A stretch of DNA of 64,000 nt. Origin: Ectorhizobium quercum. Lineage in GTDB: Bacteria; Pseudomonadota; Alphaproteobacteria; Rhizobiales; Rhizobiaceae. The DNA is taken from NCBI RefSeq assembly GCF_026552795.1, contig NZ_JANFPI010000002.1, forward strand, positions 248,001 through 312,000. The letters run 5' to 3'. Below the pieces are notes generated by a model, which saw only the letters and a list, made by a program, of their open reading frames with translations, was not told the origin of the DNA and did no database searches. Both the position numbers and the translations under genes were made by a program. Shown one piece after another: positions 1 through 8,986 of the stretch. How positions within the stretch are numbered: the first letter of the stretch is position 1; each line of letters begins with the position of its first letter.

Positions 1-386
1 TCGGCGATCATGAACAGAATCAGCGGCCAGCCGATGGTGAAGCCCGCCGCGTAGAACAGGCCGTCGACGCCAGTGCCGAAGATCATGCCGGAAATGCCGA
101 GGAAGGAGGCCGCCGACATGAAGTCGCCCGCAATCGCAAGGCCGTTCTGGAAGCCGGTGATGCCACCGCCGGCAGTGTAGAAGTCGGAGGTCGAGCGCGT
201 GCGGCTCGCCGCCCAGTAGGTCAGGCCGAGCGTGCCGGCGACGAAGACCATGAACATGATGATCGCAGTGACGTTCACCGGCTGTTTTTCGACCGCACCC
301 GAAATCGCCTCGCCTGCGGCAAACGCCGGGGCGGCAAGAGCGGGACAGACGAGAGAGGAGGCAAGGAGAAGGACGATCCGCTTCAC
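1..386 (-). CDS. actP: ActP-like sodium/solute symporter, copy 1 (partial, 3' end outside window)
   Basis: This is the N-terminal part of a sodium:solute symporter (SSS family) resembling the acetate/monocarboxylate permease ActP, an inner-membrane protein. The visible 128 residues start with a hydrophobic leader ([11 protein letters not shown]), then a membrane segment ([20 protein letters not shown]) and the family stretch [25 protein letters not shown]. It is nearly the same as the complete copy at 1092-2753. The start is a GTG at 384-386 that overlaps the stop of the upstream DUF485 gene (GTGA), so the two are probably translationally coupled. The rest of the gene lies outside the window. 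The substrate is inferred from family and from the DUF485 pairing; pyruvate or other short acids are possible. Confidence 0.85.
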   Translation of the reverse strand, partial: MKRIVLLLASSLVCPALAAPAFAAGEAISGAVEKQPVNVTAIIMFMVFVAGTLGLTYWAASRTRSTSDFYTAGGGITGFQNGLAIAGDFMSAASFLGISGMIFGTGVDGLFYAAGFTIGWPLILFMIA

Positions 387-691
387 TGGGTCGCCTCCTG
401 AACGATGGCCCTGACGGCCGGATCGAACTCGCTATTGGCGCGCAGCGTATAGACGCCGGTGATGAGGAAGGCGAAGATCTGGATGAGCCAGCCGCCGATC
501 AGCCCCCAGGTCCACGGCGAGCTTTCGCCGAGACGGGCAGCGAAGAAGCCCGGCAGCGCCACGGCGACGAAAACGAAGGCCGAAAACACGGCCAGCACGA
601 TGAGCGACAGGGAAACGGCGAAGCGGTTTCTCCTGGAAACCAGGTCCGCGAAACGCGGGTCCCCGGCGATTTTTGCGTAAGCAGGCTGCAT
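383..691 (-). CDS. DUF485 membrane protein (YjcH-like), copy 1
   Basis: A 102-residue inner-membrane protein of the DUF485/YjcH family, which is typically encoded just upstream of actP-type symporters. It has two predicted membrane helices (about residues 24-48 and 60-85) and the family motif [17 protein letters not shown] near the N-terminus. The ATG at 691 is chosen because GGGAGAG lies upstream of it and because the protein then aligns end to end with the second copy at 2750-3058; a longer reading frame upstream has no such match. Its stop overlaps the GTG of the downstream symporter. The family's biochemical role is unknown; a partner role for the symporter is inferred from conserved neighbourhood. 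Confidence 0.85.
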   Translation of the reverse strand: MQPAYAKIAGDPRFADLVSRRNRFAVSLSLIVLAVFSAFVFVAVALPGFFAARLGESSPWTWGLIGGWLIQIFAFLITGVYTLRANSEFDPAVRAIVQEATQ

Positions 692-1091
692 GGAACTCTC
701 CCGAATTAATCCAATGAAGCCGCTCGGCGCCTGGGGCGGGCAGAATGTCGGGCGAACCGTCCTGAACGAAAAACCGCCGTGGCGAAACCATCGTTTCCGC
801 CGGGCACGCAATCCATCCAGGAAGAAATCCGCCGCGGCGGCAGCCTGCGGACATAGTGCGCCCCTGCCTGTTCCGCCTGTCGATACGGGCGCTGGCGCCC
901 GCATCCCTCTCCTCCTCCCAGAAGCCGAATGGCTCTGCACCTGCGCCATTCCGGCGGCAGCCGCATTGGGTTGCTTATCAGTCCTATCGCAATGCAAAAA
1001 TCCGACTTAAGTCGTTAAACTTAAGTCGGAATGGGTCCAAGATATTGATATCGCAAAGACTTGCGAAAAATCGGGTCTTTGCGACGCAACA
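692..1091. other. Intergenic region between the two symporter cassettes
   Basis: About 400 bases without a convincing gene. It should hold the promoter of the first DUF485-actP cassette (transcribed leftwards) and the end of the second. The only clear structure is the paired palindrome at 1001-1030, described separately. Short open frames here have no ribosome binding site and no recognisable protein. Confidence 0.6.
1001..1030. promoter_or_regulatory. Paired palindromic operator-like motif upstream of symporter cassette 1
   Basis: Two palindromes lie in a row: TCCGACTTAAGTCG at 1001-1014 and a second CTTAAG core followed by TCGGA, ending at 1030. Together they form a larger inverted repeat (TCCGACTTAAG at 1001-1011 against CTTAAGTCGGA at 1020-1030). 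The CTTAAG centres are 14 bp apart. The same motif pair with the same spacing precedes the second cassette (3147-3174). Binding by a dimeric regulator is an inference; I do not recognise the factor. Confidence 0.6.
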
Positions 1092-2753
1092 TCAATGCGC
1101 GGCGGCGGTAGCGGCACCCAACCCCGTCTCGGAGCGGATGAACTGCTCCTGGAAGCCGGCCTTGTCGCGTTTCGCCCGTTCGCTCCTGTCGGTGACGGAG
1201 AAGAACCAGATGCTCGTGAAGGCGATGGTCATCGAGAACAGTGCATATTGCTCGTAGGGGAAGATCGGCCGTTCGAAGCCGAGGACCGCCACCCAGACCG
1301 CCGGACCGAGAACCACGAAGGTGACGGCGCTGGCGAGGCCAAGGAAGCCGCCGATGAGCGCGCCGCGCGACGTCATGTCCTTCCAGAAGATGGACAGGAA
1401 CAGCACGGGGAAATTGACCGACGCCGCGAGACCGAAGGCGAGACCGACCATGAAAGCGATGTTCTGGTTTTCGAAGACGAGGCCGAGCACGATGGCCATG
1501 ACGCCGAGGAACAGCGTGGCGATGCGCGAGACGCGCATTTCCTGCGCCCCCGAAGCCTTGCCCTTCATGATGACGACGGAATAGAGGTCGTGCGACACGG
1601 CGGAGGCGCCGGCAAGCGCAAGGCCCGAGACGACCGCGAGGATCGTCGCGAAGGCCACCGCCGAGATGAAGCCGAGGAAGACATCGCCGCCGACGGCCTT
1701 CGACAGGTGGATAGCCGCCATGTTGCCGCCGCCGAGGATATTGCCGGCGGTATCGAGGAAGGCCGGGTTGGTGCCGACGATGGTGATGGCGGCAAAGCCG
1801 ATCATGACCGCGAGAATGAAGAAATAGGCGATGAATCCTGTGGCGTAGAACACCGACTTGCGGGCAGCCGTCGCATCCGGAACCGTAAAGAAGCGCATCA
1901 GGATATGCGGCAGGCCGGCCGGGCCGCACATCAGCGCCAGACCGAGCGAGATGGCCGACAGCGGATCGGAAATCGACGACGACGGCAGCAGGATGGTCTC
2001 GCCCGCCGCATGGTTGGCAAGGGCGGAGTTCATCAGCGCGCTCGGATCGAAACCGAAGTGCCACAGCGAGAGAAGCACGAGGACCGTGCAGCCGCCGAGC
2101 AGCAGCACGGCCTTGGTGATCTGCACCCAGGTCGTGGCCAGCATGCCGCCGAAGGTGACGTAAAGCACCATGAGAACGCCGACGAGGATGACGGCATAGG
2201 CATAGTCCAGGCCGAACAGCAACTGGATCAGCTTGCCCGCGCCCACCATCTGCGCGATGAGATAGAAGATCACGACCGACAGCGCGCCGAAGGCCGAAAG
2301 CGAGCGGATGCTCGTCTGGTCGAGGCGGTAGGAGGTGATGTCCGAAAAGGTGAAGCGGCCGAGATTGCGCAGGCGCTCGGCGATCATGAACAGGATCAGC
2401 GGCCAGCCGACGGTCCAGCCGACCGTGTAGAAGATGCCGTCGACGCCCTTGCCGAACACCATGCCCGACAGGCCGAGGAACGCGGCGGCCGACATGTAGT
2501 CGCCGGCAATCGCCAGCCCGTTCTGGAAACCGGTGATGCCGCCGCCGGCGGTGTAGAAGTCTGAGGTCGAGCGCGTCTGGCGCGCCGCCCAGTAGGTCAG
2601 GCCGAGCGTGCCCGCCACGAAGGCGAGGAACATGATGATGGCCACGACGTTGACCGGCTGCTTGTCGACCGCGCCGGTGATGGCCTCGCCGGCCGCATGA
2701 GCGACCGGGGCGCTGAAGACGATGCAGGAAAGAGCGACGGAAAGGCGCTTCAT
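1092..2753 (-). CDS. actP: ActP-like sodium/solute symporter, copy 2 (complete)
   Basis: A complete 553-residue sodium:solute symporter resembling cation/acetate permease ActP. After a cleavable-looking leader ([20 protein letters not shown]) there are about 13 hydrophobic segments. The SSS family stretches [28 protein letters not shown] and [19 protein letters not shown] are clear, and the length is that of ActP. The protein would take up acetate or a related monocarboxylate with Na+ or H+. The start ATG at 2753 overlaps the stop of the DUF485 gene (ATGA); the longer open frame to 2882 runs through that gene and is rejected. It is a close copy of the gene cut by the window start, so this is a tandem duplication of the two-gene cassette. 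Confidence 0.9.
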   Translation of the reverse strand: MKRLSVALSCIVFSAPVAHAAGEAITGAVDKQPVNVVAIIMFLAFVAGTLGLTYWAARQTRSTSDFYTAGGGITGFQNGLAIAGDYMSAAAFLGLSGMVFGKGVDGIFYTVGWTVGWPLILFMIAERLRNLGRFTFSDITSYRLDQTSIRSLSAFGALSVVIFYLIAQMVGAGKLIQLLFGLDYAYAVILVGVLMVLYVTFGGMLATTWVQITKAVLLLGGCTVLVLLSLWHFGFDPSALMNSALANHAAGETILLPSSSISDPLSAISLGLALMCGPAGLPHILMRFFTVPDATAARKSVFYATGFIAYFFILAVMIGFAAITIVGTNPAFLDTAGNILGGGNMAAIHLSKAVGGDVFLGFISAVAFATILAVVSGLALAGASAVSHDLYSVVIMKGKASGAQEMRVSRIATLFLGVMAIVLGLVFENQNIAFMVGLAFGLAASVNFPVLFLSIFWKDMTSRGALIGGFLGLASAVTFVVLGPAVWVAVLGFERPIFPYEQYALFSMTIAFTSIWFFSVTDRSERAKRDKAGFQEQFIRSETGLGAATAAAH

Positions 2754-3058
2754 CCCGTGGCCTCCACGACGATGGACTTGATCAGGCTGTCGAACTCGCC
2801 ATTGGCCCGCAGGGTGTAGACGCCGGTGATCAGGAAGGCGAAGATCTGGATGAGCCAGCCGCCGACGATGCCCCAGGTCCACGGCGAGCCTTCGGCCAGC
2901 GGAGCGGAAAACAGGCCGTGGCCGGCAACCGCCACCAGAATGAAGGCCGAAAACACGGCCAGCACGATGAACGACAGGGAAACCGCGAAGCGATTGCGCC
3001 TGGAGACCAGTTCCGCGAAGCGCGGATCGCTGGCGATTTTCTCGTATGCCGGTTGCAT
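2750..3058 (-). CDS. DUF485 membrane protein (YjcH-like), copy 2
   Basis: A 102-residue DUF485 protein with two membrane helices, nearly the same as copy 1 ([20 protein letters not shown] against [20 protein letters not shown]). It is translationally coupled to the downstream actP copy through an ATGA overlap. The ATG at 3058 has a GGGGGAG-type Shine-Dalgarno sequence just upstream. A longer in-frame extension to 3127 exists but is not shared by copy 1. The paired GACTTAAGTC-type sites lie about 90-115 bp upstream. Confidence 0.85.
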   Translation of the reverse strand: MQPAYEKIASDPRFAELVSRRNRFAVSLSFIVLAVFSAFILVAVAGHGLFSAPLAEGSPWTWGIVGGWLIQIFAFLITGVYTLRANGEFDSLIKSIVVEATG

Positions 3059-3146
3059 GAAACTCCCCCGATTCTGCCCCAACGCGCCCCCGCCTGTGGC
3101 GGAAGCCTCCGTCGAATGGGATACCAAGGGAGAGTGCGCCGCGAAA

Positions 3147-3174
3147 TCCGACTTAGGTCTTCTGACTTAAGTCG
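3147..3174. promoter_or_regulatory. Paired palindromic operator-like motif upstream of symporter cassette 2
   Basis: TCCGACTTAGGTC at 3147-3159 is followed by CTGACTTAAGTCG at 3162-3174. The centres of the two GACTTARGTC cores are 14 bp apart, as at 1001-1030. The conservation of both sequence and spacing in front of two duplicated cassettes suggests a real regulatory element; it could instead be a relic of the duplication. Confidence 0.6.
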
Positions 3175-3220
3175 CCAGACGAAAGTCGCGAATCCGGTGG
3201 ATTTCAGGCCTGAAAGGCCG

Positions 3221-4855
3221 CTATCGGCGGCATTCGGCGCAAAACACGTCGAACGCATCCAGATCGACCCTGCCGTTCGCCTCCCGCACCGCAGCGGCCG
3301 GAATGGCGACGGGCACCGTCCTGCCGAGTTCCGGCGGGATGAGAAAGGACGCAGCCTCGCGCCCCAGATTGAACACGAACAGCAACTTTTCCGTGTCGTT
3401 TTCGCGCACGAAGGCCAGAACGCCTTCGGGCGCGTCGAGGAAGGTGATCGACCCGTCGCGCAGCACGCCATGCGCCTTGCGGAAGGCGAGCGCCGCCCGG
3501 TAGTGATGAAGCACGGAATGGGGATCGGCCTCCTGCGCGTCGACCGCCAGAACCGCATGCTCGTAAGGCACCGGCAGCCACGGCTTGGCGGTGGAAAAGC
3601 CGCCATGTGCCCGCCCCGCTTCCCACACCATCGGCGTACGGCATCCGTCGCGCCCCTTGAAGGCCGGCCAGAAGCGGATGCCGTAAGGATCGCGCAGGTC
3701 CTCGAAGGCGAGGTCGGCCTCGGGCAGCCCCAGTTCCTCGCCCTGATAAAGACAGACGGACCCCTTCAGCGTCGCGATCAGCGTCAGGGCTAGTTTCGCG
3801 ATGCTCTCCCGTTCCGCCTCGCTTTCCATGAAGCGAGACACATGCCGCTCGACGTCGTGGTTGGAAAAGGCCCAGCAGACCCAGCCGTCGCTCACGGCCC
3901 GAAAGAAGCCCTCGACCGAGCGGCGGATGTGCCCGGGAGTGAAATCGGGCGAGAGCAGGTCGAACGTGTAGCACATGTTGAGCTTGTCGCCGCCCTGCGT
4001 ATAGGCCGCAACCGTTTGCAGGGAACGGGCGCCGTCGCCCACCTCTCCCACCGTGGCGCGGTCGTCGTACTGGTCGAGCAGCGCCCGCATCCGGCGCAGG
4101 AAGCCGATGTTTTCCGGCTGCGTCTTGTCGTAGAGATGGTTCTGCATGCCGTAGGGATTGACGTCCGGGGCGTCGAGGCCGAACACGCCCTCTTCCGAAA
4201 GCGGCGGGTTGTCGCGCAGTTTCCGGTCGTGAAAATAGTAGTTCACGGTATCGAAGCGGAAGCCGTCCACCCCCCTGTCCAGCCAGAAGCGCGCCGCTTC
4301 CAGAACGGCGTTCTGGACTTCCGGATTGTGGAAGTTCAGGTCCGGCTGGCTCGTAAGGAAATTGTGCATGTAATACTGCTTGCGCGTGCCGTCCCATTCC
4401 CAGGCCGGGCCGCCGAACACGGAAAGCCAGTTGTTGGGCGCCGTGCCGTCCGGCTTCGGTTCGGCCCAGACGAACCAGTCCGCCTTCGGGTTGTCGCGGC
4501 TGGCACGGCTTTCCTTGAACCACGGATGCTGGTCGGACGTGTGCGAGATGACCTGATCGATGATCACCTTCAGGCCGAGGCGATGGGCCTCGGCCATCAT
4601 CGCGTCGAAATCGGCCAGCGTGCCGAACATCGGGTCGACGTCGCAATAGTCGGAAACGTCATAACCCATGTCCGCCTGCGGCGAGGTGAAGAAGGGTGAA
4701 AGCCAGATGGCGTCGACGCCCAGCGAGGCCACATGCTCCAGCCTGCTGGTGACGCCGGGAATGTCGCCGATGCCGTCGCCGCCCTGGTCCTGAAAGGAAC
4801 GCGGATAGATCTGGTAGATCACCGCGCCGCGCCACCATTCCGTCTGTTTCGTCAT
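3221..4855 (-). CDS. aglA: GH13 alpha-glucosidase (AglA-like)
   Basis: A 544-residue cytoplasmic glycoside hydrolase of family GH13, most like the alpha-glucosidases that cleave imported trehalose, sucrose or maltose in rhizobia. The opening WWRGAVIYQIYPRSFQD is the family hallmark. The catalytic nucleophile is Asp202 in GFRFD, the acid/base is Glu271 in TVGEVGD and the third carboxylate is Asp334 in SNHD. No signal peptide is present. The ATG at 4855 is chosen because the GH13 fold begins immediately after it; the longer frame to 5128 has no family sequence. Unlike many aglA genes it does not sit next to sugar ABC-transporter genes here. The exact glycoside is not determined by sequence. Confidence 0.85.
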   Translation of the reverse strand: MTKQTEWWRGAVIYQIYPRSFQDQGGDGIGDIPGVTSRLEHVASLGVDAIWLSPFFTSPQADMGYDVSDYCDVDPMFGTLADFDAMMAEAHRLGLKVIIDQVISHTSDQHPWFKESRASRDNPKADWFVWAEPKPDGTAPNNWLSVFGGPAWEWDGTRKQYYMHNFLTSQPDLNFHNPEVQNAVLEAARFWLDRGVDGFRFDTVNYYFHDRKLRDNPPLSEEGVFGLDAPDVNPYGMQNHLYDKTQPENIGFLRRMRALLDQYDDRATVGEVGDGARSLQTVAAYTQGGDKLNMCYTFDLLSPDFTPGHIRRSVEGFFRAVSDGWVCWAFSNHDVERHVSRFMESEAERESIAKLALTLIATLKGSVCLYQGEELGLPEADLAFEDLRDPYGIRFWPAFKGRDGCRTPMVWEAGRAHGGFSTAKPWLPVPYEHAVLAVDAQEADPHSVLHHYRAALAFRKAHGVLRDGSITFLDAPEGVLAFVRENDTEKLLFVFNLGREAASFLIPPELGRTVPVAIPAAAVREANGRVDLDAFDVFCAECRR

Positions 4856-4988
4856 GCTGCCGGGTCTCCGTGAATATCGGCCAAGCTTATCGCCAAAAGC
4901 GTTGCGCGGCGATGAACAGGCCACAAAAGGGCTGACATGCCGTTGTAACATTCGCGACGCATAAGCAGGCCGAACGAAAGATGGCCCT

Positions 4989-6032
4989 ATGACCCGACTC
5001 ACGATCGTCACCGACGCATGGTATCCGCAGGTGAACGGCGTTGTCCGTTCCATCGAGAACACCAATCGCGAACTCACCCGGATGGGGCTGGACGTCTCGA
5101 TGGTCACGCCCCGGGATTTTCGCTCCATCCCCTGCCCGACCTATCCCGAAATCCGGCTGGCGGTGACGCTCTACGGCAATGTCGCCCGGCTGATCGAAAG
5201 CTATCAGCCCTCCTATGTGCATATCGCGACGGAGGGGCCTCTCGGCCTGATGGCCCGGCACTGGTGCCTTGCCCACCACATGCCTTTCTCCACCAGCTAC
5301 CACACCCGTTTTCCCGAATATGTCTCCGCCCGCTGGCCGGTGCCGGAAGGCTGGCTGCACGCCTTCATGCGCTGGTTCCACAATTCCGGCAATGTCTGTA
5401 TGGTGGCGACTGACAGCCTCGAGCGCGACCTGGCCGGACGCGGCCTCAGGCATCTCGCCCGCTGGAGCCGCGGCATCGACGCCGGCCAGTTCACCCCCCG
5501 GCCGCTGGAGGACAGGCCCTTCGGCCTGCCGCGCCCGATCTTCATGACCGTCGGGCGCGTCGCCGTCGAAAAGAACCTTCCCGCCTTCCTCGATCTCGAC
5601 CTGCCCGGCTCCCGGATCGTCGTCGGCGACGGGCCGGTGCGGGCGGCGCTGGAACGGCGCTATCCGGACGTTCTGTTCACCGGCGCGAAATTCGGCCGGG
5701 AACTGGCCGCGGCCTATGCGCAGGCGGACGTCTTCGTCTTCCCCTCGAAGACCGACACCTTCGGCAACACCATTCTCGAGGCGCTGGCCAGCGGCGTCCC
5801 CGTCGCGGCCCATCCGGTCACGGGTCCCGCCGACATTCTCGGCGGCCACCCGGAAGCGGGCGCGCTGAACGACGATCTCCGGACCGCCTGCCTGACCGCG
5901 CTCCAGCGCTGCTCGCGCACGGCGGCGCGCGATCTCGCCCTCACCTATTCATGGGAAGCCGCCACCCGCCAGTTCTTCGACAACGTCATGATGGCGAACG
6001 GCGACAGGCTCCTGCCGGTCGCGGCTGAGTAA
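4989..6032 (+). CDS. GT4 family glycosyltransferase
   Basis: A 347-residue glycosyltransferase of the GT4/GT-B type. The N-terminal half starts with TIVTDAWYPQVNGVVRSIENT and contains a Rossmann-like acceptor domain; the C-terminal half has the nucleotide-sugar site (FMTVGRVAVEKNL about residues 182-194, and FPSKTDTFGNTILEALASGVPV about 250-272, including the E-x7-E-type motif). This subfamily includes bacterial glycolipid synthases and PimB/MgtA-like mannosyltransferases; rhizobial relatives have been linked to glucuronosyl or glucosyl diacylglycerol synthesis. That role is family inference only. The gene is tail to tail with der, with 9 bp between the stops, and stands alone on its strand. 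Confidence 0.8.
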   Translation: MTRLTIVTDAWYPQVNGVVRSIENTNRELTRMGLDVSMVTPRDFRSIPCPTYPEIRLAVTLYGNVARLIESYQPSYVHIATEGPLGLMARHWCLAHHMPFSTSYHTRFPEYVSARWPVPEGWLHAFMRWFHNSGNVCMVATDSLERDLAGRGLRHLARWSRGIDAGQFTPRPLEDRPFGLPRPIFMTVGRVAVEKNLPAFLDLDLPGSRIVVGDGPVRAALERRYPDVLFTGAKFGRELAAAYAQADVFVFPSKTDTFGNTILEALASGVPVAAHPVTGPADILGGHPEAGALNDDLRTACLTALQRCSRTAARDLALTYSWEAATRQFFDNVMMANGDRLLPVAAE

Positions 6033-6041
6033 GCCTGACGC

Positions 6042-7457
6042 TCAGCGTTTGCGGCGCTTGTTCTCGAAGGGGTTTTCCGATGCCCGGAAATGGATGCGGA
6101 TCGGCACGCCCGGCATGTCGAAATCGTTGCGCAGCCCGTTGATCAGGTATCGCGTGTAGGATTCCGGCAGCGCGTCGGCGCGCGTGCAGGAGATCATGAA
6201 GGCCGGCGGGCGCGCCTTCACCTGCGTCATGTATTTGAGCCGGATGCGGCGCCCGGACACGGCCGGTGGTGGATGCTGCACCTGCTGCGCCTCCAGCCAG
6301 CGGTTGAGCTTCGCCGTCGAGATGCGCTTGTTCCACACCCTGTCGGTGTCGATGATGTTCTGCATCAGCTTTTCGAGGCCGTAGCCGGTCTGGCCGGAGA
6401 TCGGCACGGCGCGGATGCCTCGCGCCTGTGGCAGAAGCCGCTCGGTCTTCTCGCGCAGCTCGGCCAACACCGCCTGCGGCTCCTCGACCAGATCCCACTT
6501 GTTGAAGGCCAGCACCGCCGCACGGCCCTCGCGCACGACGAGATCGACGATCTGCAAATCCTGCTTCTCGAAGGGAATGGTCGCGTCGAATACGATCACC
6601 ACGGTTTCGGCGAAACGGATGGCGCGCAGGGCGTCGGCCACCGAAAGCTTTTCGAGCTTCTCCGTCACGCGCGCCTTGCGGCGCATGCCGGCGGTATCGA
6701 ACATCTTGATGGTGCGGCCGCGCCAGTCCCATTCCACCGAGATGGAATCGCGCGTGATCCCCGCTTCGGGGCCGGTCAGAAGCCGGTCCTCGCCGAGAAA
6801 GCGGTTGATGAGCGTGGACTTGCCGGCATTCGGGCGCCCGACGATGGCGACGCGCAGCGGCTTCGTCTCGTCGTAGACCGGCTCCTCGTCCTCCTCGTCT
6901 TCCGTCTTCGCGATGACGACATCGGTCTCGGCCACGTCCTCTTCCGGCGGAAAGGCCCGGTCCTTGCCGATGGCATCGACGATGGCGTCGCGCAGGTCGA
7001 TCATGCCCTGGCCGTGTTCGGCGGAGACAGGGACCGGCTCACCGAGGCCGAGCGTGAAGGAATCGTAGAAACCGCCATCCGAACCGCGCGCTTCCGACTT
7101 GTTGGCAACCAGCACGACCGGCTTGCCGTGCCGGCGCAGCATTTCGGCCAGCGCGTTGTCGACCGGCGTCAGCCCCATCTTCGCATCGACCACGAACAGC
7201 GTCAGGTCCGCCTCGTCGATGGCCGCTTCCGTCTGGGCGCGCATGCGGCCCTCGAGCGTCTCGGGGCCGGATTCCTCCAGACCCGCGGTGTCGATGATAC
7301 GGAACCTCAGGTCGATAAGCTTGGCGTCGCCCGGGCGGCGGTCGCGCGTCACCCCCGGCGTATCGTCGACGAGCGCGAGCTTCTTTCCGACCAGACGGTT
7401 GAAAAGCGTGGATTTACCGACATTCGGACGCCCGACGATGGCGACTGTGAAGCTCAT
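6042..7457 (-). CDS. der: Ribosome-assembly GTPase Der (EngA)
   Basis: Der is an essential GTPase needed for maturation of the 50S ribosomal subunit. The 471-residue protein has the diagnostic two tandem G domains: [12 protein letters not shown] near residue 8 and [12 protein letters not shown] near residue 210, each followed by DTAGL/DTAGM G3 and NKS/NKWD G4 motifs. An acidic linker ([12 protein letters not shown]) joins them, and the C-terminal KH-like domain is present. The order TPR protein then Der is common in alphaproteobacteria; the two genes are 9 bp apart and probably co-transcribed. Confidence 0.97.
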   Translation of the reverse strand: MSFTVAIVGRPNVGKSTLFNRLVGKKLALVDDTPGVTRDRRPGDAKLIDLRFRIIDTAGLEESGPETLEGRMRAQTEAAIDEADLTLFVVDAKMGLTPVDNALAEMLRRHGKPVVLVANKSEARGSDGGFYDSFTLGLGEPVPVSAEHGQGMIDLRDAIVDAIGKDRAFPPEEDVAETDVVIAKTEDEEDEEPVYDETKPLRVAIVGRPNAGKSTLINRFLGEDRLLTGPEAGITRDSISVEWDWRGRTIKMFDTAGMRRKARVTEKLEKLSVADALRAIRFAETVVIVFDATIPFEKQDLQIVDLVVREGRAAVLAFNKWDLVEEPQAVLAELREKTERLLPQARGIRAVPISGQTGYGLEKLMQNIIDTDRVWNKRISTAKLNRWLEAQQVQHPPPAVSGRRIRLKYMTQVKARPPAFMISCTRADALPESYTRYLINGLRNDFDMPGVPIRIHFRASENPFENKRRKR

Positions 7458-7466
7458 GAGCGTTCC

Positions 7467-8138
7467 TTACGGGGCCTTGCCCGAGGCATTGATGAGATCG
7501 AGCATCATCCGGGCGCGGTTGGCGACGTTGCTCGGCGCCTGCGCGTCGGTCGCGGTCTGCTCGAACCAGTCCTTCGCCTTGACCATGTCGCCCGACTTGT
7601 AGGCGGAAAGGCCAAGCACCTCGCGGGCCGAATGGCGCAGCGCATTGGCCGGAACGGCGATCTGTTCGGCTTCCGCCGCGACCTGCTCGTAACTGCCCGT
7701 GTCGACCAGAAGGTAGGCGGCACGCAGGCGGGCCGTGTCGCGCATGACGTCGGGAACGGACCCGTCCTGGCCGATCGCGGTGAAGGCCGCGATGGCGCCG
7801 GCGGCCTCGCCCTTTTCGGCAAGCAGCGTCGCGGCGCGCAGGCGGGCCAGAACCGGATAGGAACCGGCACCGTCCTTTTCCAGCGCCTGAAGCGCGGCCT
7901 CGGCCTCGGCGGTCTTGCCGTCGCGCACCAGCGCCAGCGCCGCGATGAACTGGTCGCCGGATGCCGAAGCCTGACGCTCGGCCCAGTATTCGTAGCCGCG
8001 CCAGCCCGCCGTCGCCAGCACGACCGCAACCGCACCGCCGATCACGATCCGGCCGTAGCGGGCCCAGAACATCCGCATCTGTTCGGAGCGGATTTCCTCG
8101 TTGACCTCGCGGATAAAGCTGTCGTGTTCGTTTGCCAT
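7467..8138 (-). CDS. Membrane-anchored TPR-like protein upstream of der (YfgM-like)
   Basis: A 223-residue protein with a short cytoplasmic N-terminus, one membrane helix (about residues 27-50, IVIGGAVAVVLATAGWRGYEYW), and an Ala-rich helical region of degenerate tetratricopeptide repeats facing the periplasm. It corresponds to the TPR_21/YfgM-type proteins that sit next to der in many proteobacteria and have been linked to envelope protein folding and the Sec translocon in E. coli. The ATG at 8138 has a GGAGAGAC-type ribosome binding site. It probably starts the der transcript. The specific role here is inferred from family and position. Confidence 0.75.
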   Translation of the reverse strand: MANEHDSFIREVNEEIRSEQMRMFWARYGRIVIGGAVAVVLATAGWRGYEYWAERQASASGDQFIAALALVRDGKTAEAEAALQALEKDGAGSYPVLARLRAATLLAEKGEAAGAIAAFTAIGQDGSVPDVMRDTARLRAAYLLVDTGSYEQVAAEAEQIAVPANALRHSAREVLGLSAYKSGDMVKAKDWFEQTATDAQAPSNVANRARMMLDLINASGKAP

Positions 8139-8291
8139 TGTCTCTCCGTCGCGGCTGGCTCGCGTTGTCGCCTTGATAATCGGCGCCTTCTACCCGATTT
8201 TACCGCGCTTGTAAGCGTCCTTTCGCGAATCTTTCATAGGAATGCGGCCGCGGACGCGAAACCGCCTCTCACTTTTGCGGGAATGGCCGCG

Positions 8292-8876
8292 TCAGAACAC
8301 CAGCGGCGCGACGCCGATCAGCCATTCGTGCAGGCCGAGGATCATCCAGCCCCACAGCGCCAGCCCGGCGACGACGGCAATCGCATCGTAGCGGCCCGAG
8401 ACGAAGACCGGCAGCGTCACCTCGCCCTCCGCCGCGCGCCGCTTCAGCGAGATGCGCAAGACCACGCCCCAGGCGAGGAAGGTCGCGAACAGGAGGATCG
8501 ACGAAAGCTCGCCATTGGCGATGAGATGTGCAAGCGCCCAGATCTTGACCGACAACACCAGCGGAAACTTCGCCCGCGCCTTGATGTGGCCGGCAGGCAG
8601 GAAGGAGGCGGCAAGACAGATCATCGCCGGCAGCATCAGTACCAGCGCGATATGCTGCGTCCAGACCGGCGGATACCACAGCACGGGTGTATCGGCCCGC
8701 GCCACGGCGAAGCCGTAGATGACCAGAACGAGAAAACCGAGGCTGAGAAGCGAATAAAGACCTTTCCAGCCTCCCTCGCCGATCCGCGCGATGATCCCGC
8801 TTCGAGCCTGCGGCGCGACCACCCGCGCCGAATGAAGACAGAGAAACAGCAAAAGGCCGACGACGAGCAGGATCAT
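8292..8876 (-). CDS. nnrU: NnrU family membrane protein
   Basis: A 194-residue integral membrane protein of the NnrU family with about six hydrophobic helices. Recognisable elements are LFLCLHSARVVAP near the N-terminus, GWKGLYSLLSLGFLVLVIYGF and ARAKFPLVLSVKIWALAHLIANGELSSILLF. NnrU was first found with nitric-oxide/nitrite reduction genes, and a relative (Z-ISO) is a haem-containing carotenoid isomerase in plants. No denitrification gene lies beside it here, so a link to NO metabolism is only suggested by the name. It is separated from the TPR gene by about 150 bp. Confidence 0.85.
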   Translation of the reverse strand: MILLVVGLLLFLCLHSARVVAPQARSGIIARIGEGGWKGLYSLLSLGFLVLVIYGFAVARADTPVLWYPPVWTQHIALVLMLPAMICLAASFLPAGHIKARAKFPLVLSVKIWALAHLIANGELSSILLFATFLAWGVVLRISLKRRAAEGEVTLPVFVSGRYDAIAVVAGLALWGWMILGLHEWLIGVAPLVF

Positions 8877-8986
8877 GACGGATACCTCCGGACGTTAGGA
8901 AAACGGAAACCATGCCTTACCTGTCCGTGGCGCGGATTGCCAGCGCGGCCATGCCTTCGCCCCATTTGCATCCTTTCTCTGCACGG

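Noticed and set aside
690..1010. A 106-codon plus-strand frame upstream of symporter cassette 1
   Set aside because: No ribosome binding site and no protein-like pattern; it covers the expected promoter region and part of the palindromes.
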